Of a DNA stretch of 15,310 nucleotides, positions 1 to 6,184 are shown one piece after another. Source of the DNA: DAIOHQ01 sp036744635 (lineage in GTDB: Bacteria; Planctomycetota; Phycisphaerae; Tepidisphaerales; Tepidisphaeraceae). The stretch is taken from the NCBI GenBank assembly GCA_036744635.1, contig DAIOHQ010000106.1, positions 1 through 15,310 of the forward strand, written 5' to 3'. The notes beneath the pieces were generated by a model. The model worked only from the letters and a program-made list of their open reading frames with translations, made no database searches and was not told the DNA's origin. Each line of letters begins with the position of its first letter. The stretch's first letter is position 1. A program made the translations under genes and the position numbers.

Positions 1-57
1 CCCCCCGACGGGCCGTCAACACACCGCTCCGAGCAACAACCTTCTCTGATGGGCGGG

Positions 58-83
58 GGAAGCCGAAGAATGACTCGGCTTCC
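58..83. terminator. Perfect 9-bp hairpin, possible terminator
   Basis: GGAAGCCGA at 58-66 pairs perfectly with TCGGCTTCC at 75-83 around an 8-base loop. The downstream bases (TTAATCC) are not a real U-tract, so intrinsic termination is only a possibility. It may close a gene lying before the window. Nothing else is recognisable in bases 1-160. Confidence 0.3.
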
Positions 84-167
84 TTAATCCTGCCGGCTGC
101 CTTCCGACCCTGTTGGCTATGTCAATTACCAAGATCGCGAGAACTTGATTACATGCGGACGACTTCA

Positions 168-176
168 TGGTATTCT
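168..176 (+). promoter_or_regulatory. Possible extended -10 promoter
   Basis: TGGTATTCT matches an extended -10 element (TGn followed by TATTCT at 171-176). A TTGATT lies at 145-150, but the 20-base spacing is too long for a standard -35. Transcription would begin about 25 bases before the start codon at 208. Confidence 0.3.
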
Positions 177-190
177 ACACCTTTAACTCC

Positions 191-206
191 TGCTGAAAGG
201 TCAGCA
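191..206 (+). promoter_or_regulatory. Ribosome binding site in a hairpin loop
   Basis: TGCTGA (191-196) and TCAGCA (201-206) are perfect complements around the tetraloop AAGG (197-200). The Shine-Dalgarno-like AAAGG is therefore partly in the loop, and the stem ends two bases before the ATG at 208. Such a stem could tune translation of the small ORF. The geometry is seen directly; a regulatory effect is inferred. Confidence 0.4.
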
Positions 207-207
207 A

Positions 208-435
208 ATGTCGCGACAACACGTAAGGGGACGAATAAAGGCGCGTGGAGTGATGGACGAGCTGAGGGCGGAAATAAGGCATGAGTGGAACAAGGTGCTG
301 CCTGACCAACGAACAGAGAGTAACGTGACGCTGCTAATTCAGAGGATGCACGAGAAATTTGGATCAGGAATTAGCGGAGATTCTTGGCAGGTGATCAGTG
401 GCATGGTGAGCGACGCTCGCCGGGGGCGTCTGTGA
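208..435 (+). CDS. Small hypothetical protein, 75 aa
   Basis: I do not recognise this protein. It is short, strongly charged and rich in Arg, with no signal peptide or membrane segment. A helix-prone stretch of roughly residues 15-50 carries alternating charged and hydrophobic positions. AAAGG lies 7 bases before the ATG, within a small hairpin, and supports the start. Base composition is poorer in GC than the main part of the window and resembles the next gene, which suggests that the two share an origin. About 100 bases separate it from that gene. A non-coding ORF cannot be ruled out. Confidence 0.5.
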   Translation: MSRQHVRGRIKARGVMDELRAEIRHEWNKVLPDQRTESNVTLLIQRMHEKFGSGISGDSWQVISGMVSDARRGRL

Positions 436-528
436 TGATGACACTCTCATTGGCCTGTGCGTCCCGAAGAGTGGCGAAATTCGCTCAAAGACAATGCTGT
501 CCGCACTCCAAAAATGAAATCTTGGAAT

Positions 529-532
529 GAGG
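529..532 (+). promoter_or_regulatory. RBS favouring the start at 539
   Basis: GAGG ends 6 bases before the ATG at 539. It lies inside the first codons that would be used from the alternative in-frame ATG at 527. This supports the downstream ATG, which also puts the signal peptide closer to the N-terminus. Confidence 0.5.
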
Positions 533-538
533 TATCCC

Positions 539-1726
539 ATGCTCACTAATACGCGATTGCGACGGTATTTAACGATACACATTGTCCTCTTTCTATCAGC
601 AATATCCTTCGTAGACACTCTGCGCGCGGCCGCACCCGCCTCTGGTCCTTCTACCCGCGAGGCGCGCGATATTGCGCTGAAGGTAGCGACTTCACGCGTG
701 GAGATGTGTCACGATATTCTTCGGCAAGCCGCTCTTCATGCGCGTCAAGCTGGCCGAACGGAGCGGGGCAACGCGCCGTTTCAAGATCGCCTCACACGAT
801 TCGCTGAGTTTGAAAGCGCCCGGCTTGAGCCCCTGCTAGCGCCAACACCTGCCCCGGCTTCCCAGCCGACGAGATTCAAGCCGCCTACTAAGGAAGAATT
901 TGCACGGCTCCAGCATAGGCTGAAAGAAACATACAAGGCAGAGTTTGAGAGCCGTGATCCCGCTACTTGGGCGACCCTCGCCCGAAGATTCCACGATCGT
1001 GCTCAGGAAAGCAGCGAACATTCTGAGAGATACGTTTTGCTGTTTGAAGCTTCAAATCTTGCAGCCAGTTCCGGCGACGTCCATTTCGATTTCGCGATTA
1101 TCGATGAGCTTTGTGCGCAGTTTGACAGGGAGGCGCTTTCTTGGAAACTGAGGGACTTGAAGTGGTTTGTTCAGGAGTGCGAGATTCCATCGTGCTGGTA
1201 TGATGCCGCAGTGGGATGTTTGATGGTCGCTGATGAAGCAAGACTGCTGCAGGAGTTTGGCGCGCTAGAGAAAGTGGCGAGCATGGCAGAGGGAGCGGCG
1301 GCTAGAACCAAGGATCGCAGCTTTATCGACACGATCAGCATGTTCTCTCGGGATGTAAGAGTGATCTCAACCGAGGGATCGAATGGAATGCGGCCTAGCG
1401 GAAAACAATCTGATTCTTCAGACGATAGAGCTAATCTGTGGGATGGATGCTTTCTGTGTTTCGTAAGAGCAGAATGGCCTGCGGGCCTGCCCTTTCTTCA
1501 AAAGTGTAAAGATCGCGGCTTGCGTGAGATTGCTGACGCGGAGGCAGTGAACCCAAAGGACGGAAAATCTAAAATAGCCCTTGGGGATGGCTGGACGAAA
1601 TTAGCCGAGCGTGCTGATCTCCCAGGTTATTTGCTTAGAACTAGAGCGAAGGAATGGTACCGCGAGGCGCTTGAAAACACCTCCGGAATAGACAAGGAAT
1701 ATGTTGAAAAGAGGCTGCGAGAATAA
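539..1726 (+). CDS. Secreted planctomycete-type hypothetical protein, 395 aa
   Basis: Probably an exported protein of unknown function. It begins with basic residues (NTRLRR), then a hydrophobic stretch and a likely cleavage near LRAAAPAS, which reads as a Sec signal peptide. The middle is mostly helical and charged, with a Pro-rich linker (about residues 93-110). Residues from about 300 to the end (LWDGCFLCFV, ALGDGW, AKEWYREAL, VEKRL) match a C-terminal module that I recall from many planctomycete secreted proteins, where it often accompanies LamG or formylglycine-type domains. Neither partner is visible here. The recognition is from memory of the family, not from a search. The gene is GC-poor relative to the rest of the window. 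An alternative start is the ATG at 527, giving 399 aa. Confidence 0.75.
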   Translation: MLTNTRLRRYLTIHIVLFLSAISFVDTLRAAAPASGPSTREARDIALKVATSRVEMCHDILRQAALHARQAGRTERGNAPFQDRLTRFAEFESARLEPLLAPTPAPASQPTRFKPPTKEEFARLQHRLKETYKAEFESRDPATWATLARRFHDRAQESSEHSERYVLLFEASNLAASSGDVHFDFAIIDELCAQFDREALSWKLRDLKWFVQECEIPSCWYDAAVGCLMVADEARLLQEFGALEKVASMAEGAAARTKDRSFIDTISMFSRDVRVISTEGSNGMRPSGKQSDSSDDRANLWDGCFLCFVRAEWPAGLPFLQKCKDRGLREIADAEAVNPKDGKSKIALGDGWTKLAERADLPGYLLRTRAKEWYREALENTSGIDKEYVEKRLRE

Positions 1727-1770
1727 GGAAGGCAAAGGCCTCCGGTACGACCCGCCTACAGGTGTCGCGC

Positions 1771-1840
1771 AGCAACGCGGCGGCCTTGACCGACGGTACT
1801 CCGGCGGAATTGTCCACCGCAGGTGTGCTCACCGCAGGTG
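1771..1840. repeat. Long direct repeat, copy A
   Basis: This is the left copy of an imperfect direct repeat found again at 2022-2099. The best core is 36 bp (1790-1825 against 2042-2077) with three mismatches, all T/C transitions. Both copies begin with AGCAACGCG and end with CCGCAGGTG. Copy A ends three bases before the hisF start codon, and its terminal AGGTG could act as a ribosome binding site, although the spacing is short. Confidence 0.7.
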
Positions 1841-1843
1841 CAC

Positions 1844-1909
1844 ATGCTCACCAAACGCATCATCCCCTGTCTGGACGTTGACACTGGCCGCGTGGTCAAG
1901 GGCGTCAAG
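1844..1909 (+). pseudogene. hisF: Truncated hisF, first 22 codons only
   Basis: The frame from the ATG at 1844 begins MLTKRIIPCLDV and continues GRVVKGVK, which is the highly conserved start of HisF, the cyclase subunit of imidazole glycerol phosphate synthase in histidine biosynthesis. It contains the catalytic Asp of the IPCLDV motif (Asp11 in standard numbering, here residue 11). Homology stops after codon 22, exactly where the 19-bp tandem repeats begin. The remaining 230 or so residues of HisF are absent from the window. The frame stays open to a stop at 2114-2116, so a 90-residue chimaera could be translated, but it cannot be an active enzyme. An intact hisF presumably lies elsewhere. 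Confidence 0.8.
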
Positions 1910-1910
1910 G

Positions 1911-1969
1911 AGCAGCCCAGAGGGTCAAGAGCAGCCCAGAGGGTCAAGAGAGCAGCCCAGAGGGTCAAG
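1911..1969. repeat. Three 19-bp tandem repeats
   Basis: AGCAGCCCAGAGGGTCAAG occurs at 1911-1929, 1930-1948 and 1951-1969. The first two copies abut and the third follows after AG. All three are identical. The end of the hisF fragment (GGCGTCAAGG) resembles the end of the unit (AGGGTCAAG), which suggests that microhomology or slippage made the junction. Confidence 0.9.
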
Positions 1970-2021
1970 AGTCATTTCAGCCCCCTTCGTCGCGTCGTCG
2001 CTCCCCCTCCGCTCTTCCGCG

Positions 2022-2099
2022 AGCAACGCGAGCGGGTATGTCCGACGGTACCCCGGCGGAACTGCCCACCGCAGGTGCGGAATTGCCCCGCCGCAGGTG
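2022..2099. repeat. Long direct repeat, copy B
   Basis: This is the right copy of the repeat at 1771-1840. It is slightly longer because of an insertion in the second half (GGAATTGCC, between the two GCAGGTG blocks). It ends ten bases before the flavin reductase stop codon (minus strand). Together the two copies bracket the hisF fragment and the 19-bp repeats. Confidence 0.7.
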
Positions 2100-2109
2100 G
2101 CCGCGGGAC

Positions 2110-2601
2110 TCAATAGTGGAAGCCGTTGCCGCGCTGGTGCATGAAGGAGTGGCCTTCTCTGAGGAGTTGGCCGGCGGTGACTTCGGCGAGGTAGAGGTCG
2201 TGGTCGGCGTTGAAGGTGACGGTCTGCAGCAGGCGGCATTCCATCCAGGCCAGGGAGTCGGCCAGCACTTGCAGGCCGCCGGGGAGTTCCTGGGTCTTGA
2301 TATCCTGGAAGGGGTCTTCGCCGGCGGGGATGCCGCGGGCGTAGCGTTTCATGATGGCCGCGTCGCCCTCGCCCAGCACGGAGAGGGCGAATCGTTTGCT
2401 GGCGCGGATAATGTCCGCCACCGGCCGGCCGGCGGCGATGGCAACCGAGATGGTGGGCGGCTCGAAGGATGCCTGCTGCACCCAACTGGCCATCATCGCC
2501 CCCGATTGCCCGGCGTGCTGCGTGGTCAGGATGAACACGCCGCTGGGAATCCGGCCAATCGCCTTGCCGACGCTTTGCTTGATTGGTTCGCTGACTGCCA
2601 T
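2110..2601 (-). CDS. Flavin reductase-like FMN-binding protein, 163 aa
   Basis: A protein of the flavin reductase-like, FMN-binding split-barrel family. These enzymes reduce or carry FMN/FAD with NAD(P)H as donor, or act beside rubredoxins and flavodiiron proteins; the partner here is unknown. The pattern RIPSGVFILTTQ (residues 17-28), AMMASWVQQASFEPP (35-49), ISVAIAAGRP (51-60) and FALSVLG (71-77) follows the family order. The length is normal for a single domain. The frame is open upstream, but that extension is encoded by intergenic repeats, so the ATG at 2601 is chosen; AAGGA lies 9 bases before it. Both flanks are repeat-rich and no partner gene adjoins it. Confidence 0.85.
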   Translation of the reverse strand: MAVSEPIKQSVGKAIGRIPSGVFILTTQHAGQSGAMMASWVQQASFEPPTISVAIAAGRPVADIIRASKRFALSVLGEGDAAIMKRYARGIPAGEDPFQDIKTQELPGGLQVLADSLAWMECRLLQTVTFNADHDLYLAEVTAGQLLREGHSFMHQRGNGFHY

Positions 2602-2610
2602 GGGAATATT

Positions 2611-2615
2611 TCCTT
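2611..2615 (-). promoter_or_regulatory. RBS of the flavin reductase gene
   Basis: On the minus strand AAGGA precedes the ATG at 2601 by 9 bases. It decides between this start and the long upstream open frame. Confidence 0.5.
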
Positions 2616-2770
2616 GCTCATGCGGATTAGCTGCTTCTGCAAGCCTGAACGATCTTATGCCAGGGCGTGGAGAAATGCGCGGGGGATGCGACAGGTTGCG
2701 GCGAAATGAACCCGGATTATTCACCGCAGCCCCGCCTATACGCAGCCCCCGTGATCGCAAAAAAAATCTT

Positions 2771-2912
2771 TGCCACAGATGGGGCACAGATGCGGAGAGA
2801 TCAAGGCACGAAGGCATGGAGGAGAATTTCACTTCGTGCCTTCGTGCCTTCGTGCCTGTGTGCCTTCGTGCCTCTTGCTTCCCCATCTGTGTTCATCTGT
2901 GTGTATCTGTGG
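2771..2912. repeat. Nested inverted-repeat intergenic element
   Basis: The outer arms carry CACAGAT on the left (2774-2780, 2785-2791) and its complement ATCTGTG three times on the right (2885, 2895, 2905, exactly 10 bases apart). Inside, GGCACGAAGGCA (2805-2816) is complementary to TGCCTTCGTGCC, which occurs three times on the right. The right inner arm is five 8-bp units of TTCGTGCC (2833-2872), the fourth degenerate. The whole can fold on itself and has the look of a miniature palindromic element. No coding potential of its own is credible. Confidence 0.75.
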
Positions 2913-3068
2913 CTAATTTCTTTTCTTCGCTCTTCTTCGCGCTCTTGGCGCCTTCGCGGTCAATCCGCGTTTTCCGGCCTAAGAAATGCCGAGTCCGGCC
3001 GTGATAGCTGAGGTATGGCAAGCAACCACGACGTAGCCGGGCGGCGGCGGATGTGCTACGGTTTGAAC

Positions 3069-3644
3069 ATGGGCGACGATGTTCCCCACCCCCCCCTCCC
3101 CGTCGAATACGCCTGCCCGCACTGCGGCCAGCCGGTCGAGTTGGCCCCGCCGCCCGCACCCGCACCCGCGGGACAGGCCATCACCTGTCCGTACTGTTTC
3201 GAGGAGTTTTCCATCGCCGGCGCCCCCCCCTACCCGGCCGAGGATGCCGACGATGCCCAATGGGAGCGGCGGCGACAGGAAAAAGAGCAGGAACTCGACA
3301 GCCTGCGCATCCGCAACGTAGTCGTGGCCAGGCGGGCTGCCTTCCGCACCCGCTCGTACTTTCTCATCGCCGGCCTGGGGGCGGCGGCCATCACTGCGCA
3401 GCTTCTGGTGAACGCGTTTTACCATTTCAAAAATCACACCGGCGTGGCCAAGCCGTATGGCTATCTGCTCTGCGCGGCAGCCCTGGTCGTGGCCATCATC
3501 TTTTGCATGAAACACGCCCGGCGGCTGAGCAGGGAGATGAAGCATTCCGCCCTGGATGAGCTGCCGCCACCGAAGAATGAGCCGGATTTTTCCCAGTTGA
3601 GCGATGGCTCGCAGCAGGTGAGGAATCTGGAGGATATCAAATAG
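3069..3644 (+). CDS. Zinc-ribbon protein with two membrane segments, 191 aa
   Basis: An integral membrane protein of unknown function. Residues 16-43 form a zinc ribbon with CPHC (C16, C19) and CPYC (C40, C43), separated by a Pro/Ala-rich stretch. A charged, helix-prone segment (about 60-95, ERRRQEKEQELDSL) follows, then two hydrophobic segments near 97-115 and 130-148. The C-terminal tail is hydrophilic. The ATG at 3069 is chosen over 3015 because it places the zinc ribbon at the N-terminus and removes a low-complexity extension. No Shine-Dalgarno is visible; TACGGT lies only a few bases upstream, so a leaderless transcript is possible. Similar zinc-ribbon plus two-helix proteins are common hypothetical genes in planctomycetes. 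Confidence 0.75.
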   Translation: MGDDVPHPPLPVEYACPHCGQPVELAPPPAPAPAGQAITCPYCFEEFSIAGAPPYPAEDADDAQWERRRQEKEQELDSLRIRNVVVARRAAFRTRSYFLIAGLGAAAITAQLLVNAFYHFKNHTGVAKPYGYLLCAAALVVAIIFCMKHARRLSREMKHSALDELPPPKNEPDFSQLSDGSQQVRNLEDIK

Positions 3645-3650
3645 CGGCCT

Positions 3651-4178
3651 TCACATCGCATCCAGTTCCCAGTCGATATTCAGCTCATCGCACAGGCCGC
3701 CGAGGCTTTGACGGAGTTTGGAAATCGCCGTGGACCGGGGGACGGAAAGAATCAGCTCCATCTCAAACACCGGCGCGCCGGTGATCGGAGCCGCGGCCAG
3801 GCGGGTCTCCAGGCTTTCGATGTTGACGCTCATGGTCTTCAGCAGGTGGGCGATGTGATGCACCAGCCCGGCCTGGTCCATCGCCGTGGCGGTCAGGCGA
3901 TAGGGCAGCGCCTGGGCGCTGGCGGCGGTGCGCGCGGATTCGGCCGGCCGCAGCTCGGCATGAAGATTGGTGGCGGCCGACAGCCCCGGCAGCCCCGCGC
4001 GGATTTTGCCCAGCGTCTCCTCCGTCCCCGACAGCAGCACCATCATCGCGAACTGCCCGCGCAGGTTGACCATCCGGCTGTCCTCGATGTTGCCCCCCTG
4101 CTGGAAGATGAATTCCGAGACTTCGTCGACCAGCCCGGGGCGGTCGGAACCGACGGCGGTGAGAATGGCATGGGTCAT
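3651..4178 (-). CDS. GcvR-like protein with two ACT domains, 175 aa
   Basis: A cytoplasmic protein of two ACT domains in tandem (about residues 3-75 and 92-170), the architecture of GcvR-type regulators. Each domain opens with the typical ligand-loop pattern: GSDRPGLVDEVSEFI (10-24) and AMDQAGLVHHIAHLL (99-113). ACT domains bind amino acids or other small ligands. GcvR itself controls the glycine cleavage regulator GcvA in E. coli, but no gcv gene is present here, so only the fold is assigned. The ATG at 4178 is chosen because the ACT strand starts immediately (MTHAILTAVG). The stop faces that of the zinc-ribbon gene across 6 bases. No Shine-Dalgarno is evident. Confidence 0.8.
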   Translation of the reverse strand: MTHAILTAVGSDRPGLVDEVSEFIFQQGGNIEDSRMVNLRGQFAMMVLLSGTEETLGKIRAGLPGLSAATNLHAELRPAESARTAASAQALPYRLTATAMDQAGLVHHIAHLLKTMSVNIESLETRLAAAPITGAPVFEMELILSVPRSTAISKLRQSLGGLCDELNIDWELDAM

Positions 4179-4272
4179 GGCGATCACGATAAAGCGCGGG
4201 CGCAAAAAGGAAAGAGCCGGGCCAGCGCCCTTTCCTCAGCCCGCGCGCACTGCATTTTGTCATTGCTCCCCG

Positions 4273-4278
4273 TAGAAT
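4273..4278 (+). promoter_or_regulatory. Candidate -10 element TAGAAT
   Basis: TAGAAT ends 19 bases before the ATG of the oxygenase gene, which has no Shine-Dalgarno. The same hexamer occupies nearly the same place before the CAP gene (8551-8556). No convincing -35 accompanies it. Confidence 0.35.
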
Positions 4279-4297
4279 AGCCGCCAAAGAAGCACCC

Positions 4298-5119
4298 ATG
4301 GCCGAACTCGGATATCGCTACCGCTTTCGCCCCGATGAGCTGCCGGCCATCCGCGCCTGCAAGGATGATCATGGTTTTGCCATCGTCGAGCAGCTTCTGC
4401 CAACCGCCAAGATTGAGGCGATGCAGCGCGATGTGTGCTCTGTGCTGGAGTCCAGCACACCTCCGGGCGGAACGGTTTACAGTCTCGATTTCATTCAATA
4501 TTCCCCGGCGCTGGCGTCGCTGCTGACCATCCCGCCGTTCATGGCGGTCGCGTCAGCGCTGTATGACCAGTCGATGACCCTGAACCGATCGGCGGCGATC
4601 TTCAAGCGCCCCGGAGCCGCGGCCGGTCCGTGGCATACCGACTGGCAGGCGTTGGACCCGGCAGCGCCGACCAACGATGCCGTCCTCAACACCACCGGGG
4701 CGTGCTCGATGTGGTTCTATCTGAACGGCACCCATCCCAGCCGCGCTGGGCTGGCGATTGTGCCAGACTCACATCGAGCAGATTGGCCGGGTCCGGCGGG
4801 TTTTTTCCTCACCGCGGGACGCAACACCTTCCACCGTACCGGCACTCCCGCCGAAGCTTACGCGCTGATGGATTTCCCCGAGGCCTTCCCGATCCTGAGC
4901 GATCCCGGAGACCTCATCATCTTCGCCGAACGGACTTATCATGGCGTCTTCCCGCATGGCGGAACCGAGCCGCGGCTGAGCTGCGCCATCAGCTTTCGGC
5001 CGGGGCGCGGCTATCCCCCCGCCGCCTGGCCGCCGTCGCAGCCGACCAGGGATTGGATCGCGGCCCAGCCAGCCGCAACCCGCGACGTTCTCGAATACTA
5101 TATGGGAATGCCCTGGTGA
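4298..5119 (+). CDS. PhyH-family Fe(II)/2-oxoglutarate dioxygenase, 273 aa
   Basis: A likely Fe(II)- and 2-oxoglutarate-dependent oxygenase of the phytanoyl-CoA dioxygenase family. These enzymes hydroxylate small substrates while turning 2-oxoglutarate into succinate and CO2. The facial triad is visible: HTD with H113 and D115, and distal H215 in TYHGVFPHGG. R226 (EPRLSCAISF) is the likely 2-oxoglutarate-binding arginine. GLAIVPDSHR (151-160) is the family motif between them. The length is normal. The substrate cannot be told. It is the first of five close plus-strand genes; the kinase gene begins 4 bases after its stop, so the two are almost certainly co-transcribed. Confidence 0.88.
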   Translation: MAELGYRYRFRPDELPAIRACKDDHGFAIVEQLLPTAKIEAMQRDVCSVLESSTPPGGTVYSLDFIQYSPALASLLTIPPFMAVASALYDQSMTLNRSAAIFKRPGAAAGPWHTDWQALDPAAPTNDAVLNTTGACSMWFYLNGTHPSRAGLAIVPDSHRADWPGPAGFFLTAGRNTFHRTGTPAEAYALMDFPEAFPILSDPGDLIIFAERTYHGVFPHGGTEPRLSCAISFRPGRGYPPAAWPPSQPTRDWIAAQPAATRDVLEYYMGMPW

Positions 5120-5123
5120 CGCC

Positions 5124-6146
5124 GTGACAAGCAATCAACTCGACATCGAACAACCCGGGCAATTGCTCGAATACCTGCGCGGCAGCGGCCGAATCGGCGC
5201 CTCAGAGGTCATCCAATCCACCGCGCTCTCCGGCGGCGTTTCCAATCGCACCGTGCTGGTCACCCGCGCCTCTGGCAAAGCCTGGGTGATGAAGCAGGCC
5301 CTGGCGCAACTGCGCACAAAAGTCGAATGGTTCAGCGACCCGATGCGCATCCATCGCGAGGCGGCCGGGATTCGCTGGCTGGGGGAATTGGCCCCGCCGG
5401 AGACGATCCCAAAACTCATCTTCGAAGATCACGAGCATCATCTGCTGGCGATGGAGGCGGTGCCGGCGCCGCATGAGAACTGGAAGATGATGCTGCTGCA
5501 GGGCCGCGTCGAGCCGAAGCATGTCGAGCAGTTCGCGGCCATCGCCGGAGCGATCCACCGCCGCGCTGCTGAGTCCACCCAGCCGCTGAAGAATATCTTC
5601 GCCGACCGCTCCTTCTTTGAGTCGCTGCGATTGGAACCGTACTACGCGTACACCGCGACGCAGGTGCCCCAGGCCGCCGAGTTCCTGCACGAGCTGATCG
5701 CCCAAACCCGCCAGCGACAGCTCACCCTCGTGCACGGCGACTACAGCCCCAAGAACATCCTCGTGCATGGCGGCCGGCTTATCCTGCTCGACCACGAAGT
5801 GATTCACTGGGGCGATCCCACCTTCGATCTGGGATTTGCCCTGACCCATCTGCTGAGCAAGGCCCATCACCTTCGGCAATTTCACCGGCAGTTTTATCAG
5901 GCGGCCAGCACGTTCATCGACGTGTATGCCGCGACCGTCGGCCCGGTATACTGGGATGCGAACCTGCAGGCGATGGCGGTGCGACACACGCTCGGCTGCA
6001 TGCTGGCCCGCGTGGCCGGGCGATCAACGCTGGAATATTTGAGCGATGATGAGAAACGTCGCCAGCAAGGTATTATCGTGGAGTTGATGCAACACGCGCC
6101 CCCGACAATCGAAGCGCTGGCGGGCGACTTCATTGGCAGCTTGTGA
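5124..6146 (+). CDS. APH/choline-kinase-family phosphotransferase, 340 aa
   Basis: A small-molecule kinase of the aminoglycoside phosphotransferase/choline kinase fold. The catalytic loop is VHGDYSPKNIL (203-213) with D206 as base and N211 as metal ligand. LLDHEVIHWGDPTFDLGFAL follows, where D223 is the second metal ligand. K57 (WVMKQ) is the likely ATP-binding lysine, and E79 may pair with it. The start is GTG at 5124, four bases after the oxygenase stop. Aminoglycoside resistance is unlikely: the family includes hydroxylysine, choline, homoserine and sugar kinases, and the tight link to an oxygenase suggests it phosphorylates the hydroxylated product. That link is inference. Confidence 0.85.
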   Translation: MTSNQLDIEQPGQLLEYLRGSGRIGASEVIQSTALSGGVSNRTVLVTRASGKAWVMKQALAQLRTKVEWFSDPMRIHREAAGIRWLGELAPPETIPKLIFEDHEHHLLAMEAVPAPHENWKMMLLQGRVEPKHVEQFAAIAGAIHRRAAESTQPLKNIFADRSFFESLRLEPYYAYTATQVPQAAEFLHELIAQTRQRQLTLVHGDYSPKNILVHGGRLILLDHEVIHWGDPTFDLGFALTHLLSKAHHLRQFHRQFYQAASTFIDVYAATVGPVYWDANLQAMAVRHTLGCMLARVAGRSTLEYLSDDEKRRQQGIIVELMQHAPPTIEALAGDFIGSL

Positions 6147-6184
6147 ATCAGTGCCACGATGCAGTCTTCTTAAACGATGGCGTG

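Larger units (their letters stand above)
2602..3068. other. Intergenic region, repeat-filled
   Basis: These 467 bases lie between two divergent genes. The first part (2602-2760) should hold the flavin reductase promoter; a minus-strand TAAGAT at 2652-2657 is a candidate -10 without a clear -35. The middle is the nested inverted-repeat element. From about 2920 to 2980 there is a second low-complexity tract built on CTTCGC and CTTGGCGCC motifs. The last 80 bases should hold the promoter of the zinc-ribbon gene. Confidence 0.5.

Noticed and set aside
1911..1969. CRISPR array
   Set aside because: The 19-bp units abut or are separated by two bases, so there are no spacers, and no cas gene is nearby.
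2602..2886. N-terminal extension of the flavin reductase (95 residues)
   Set aside because: The extension is encoded largely by the intergenic inverted repeat, and a ribosome binding site supports the ATG at 2601.
5124..6146. Aminoglycoside resistance gene
   Set aside because: Only the general APH fold is visible, and the neighbours point to metabolism of a small molecule rather than resistance.
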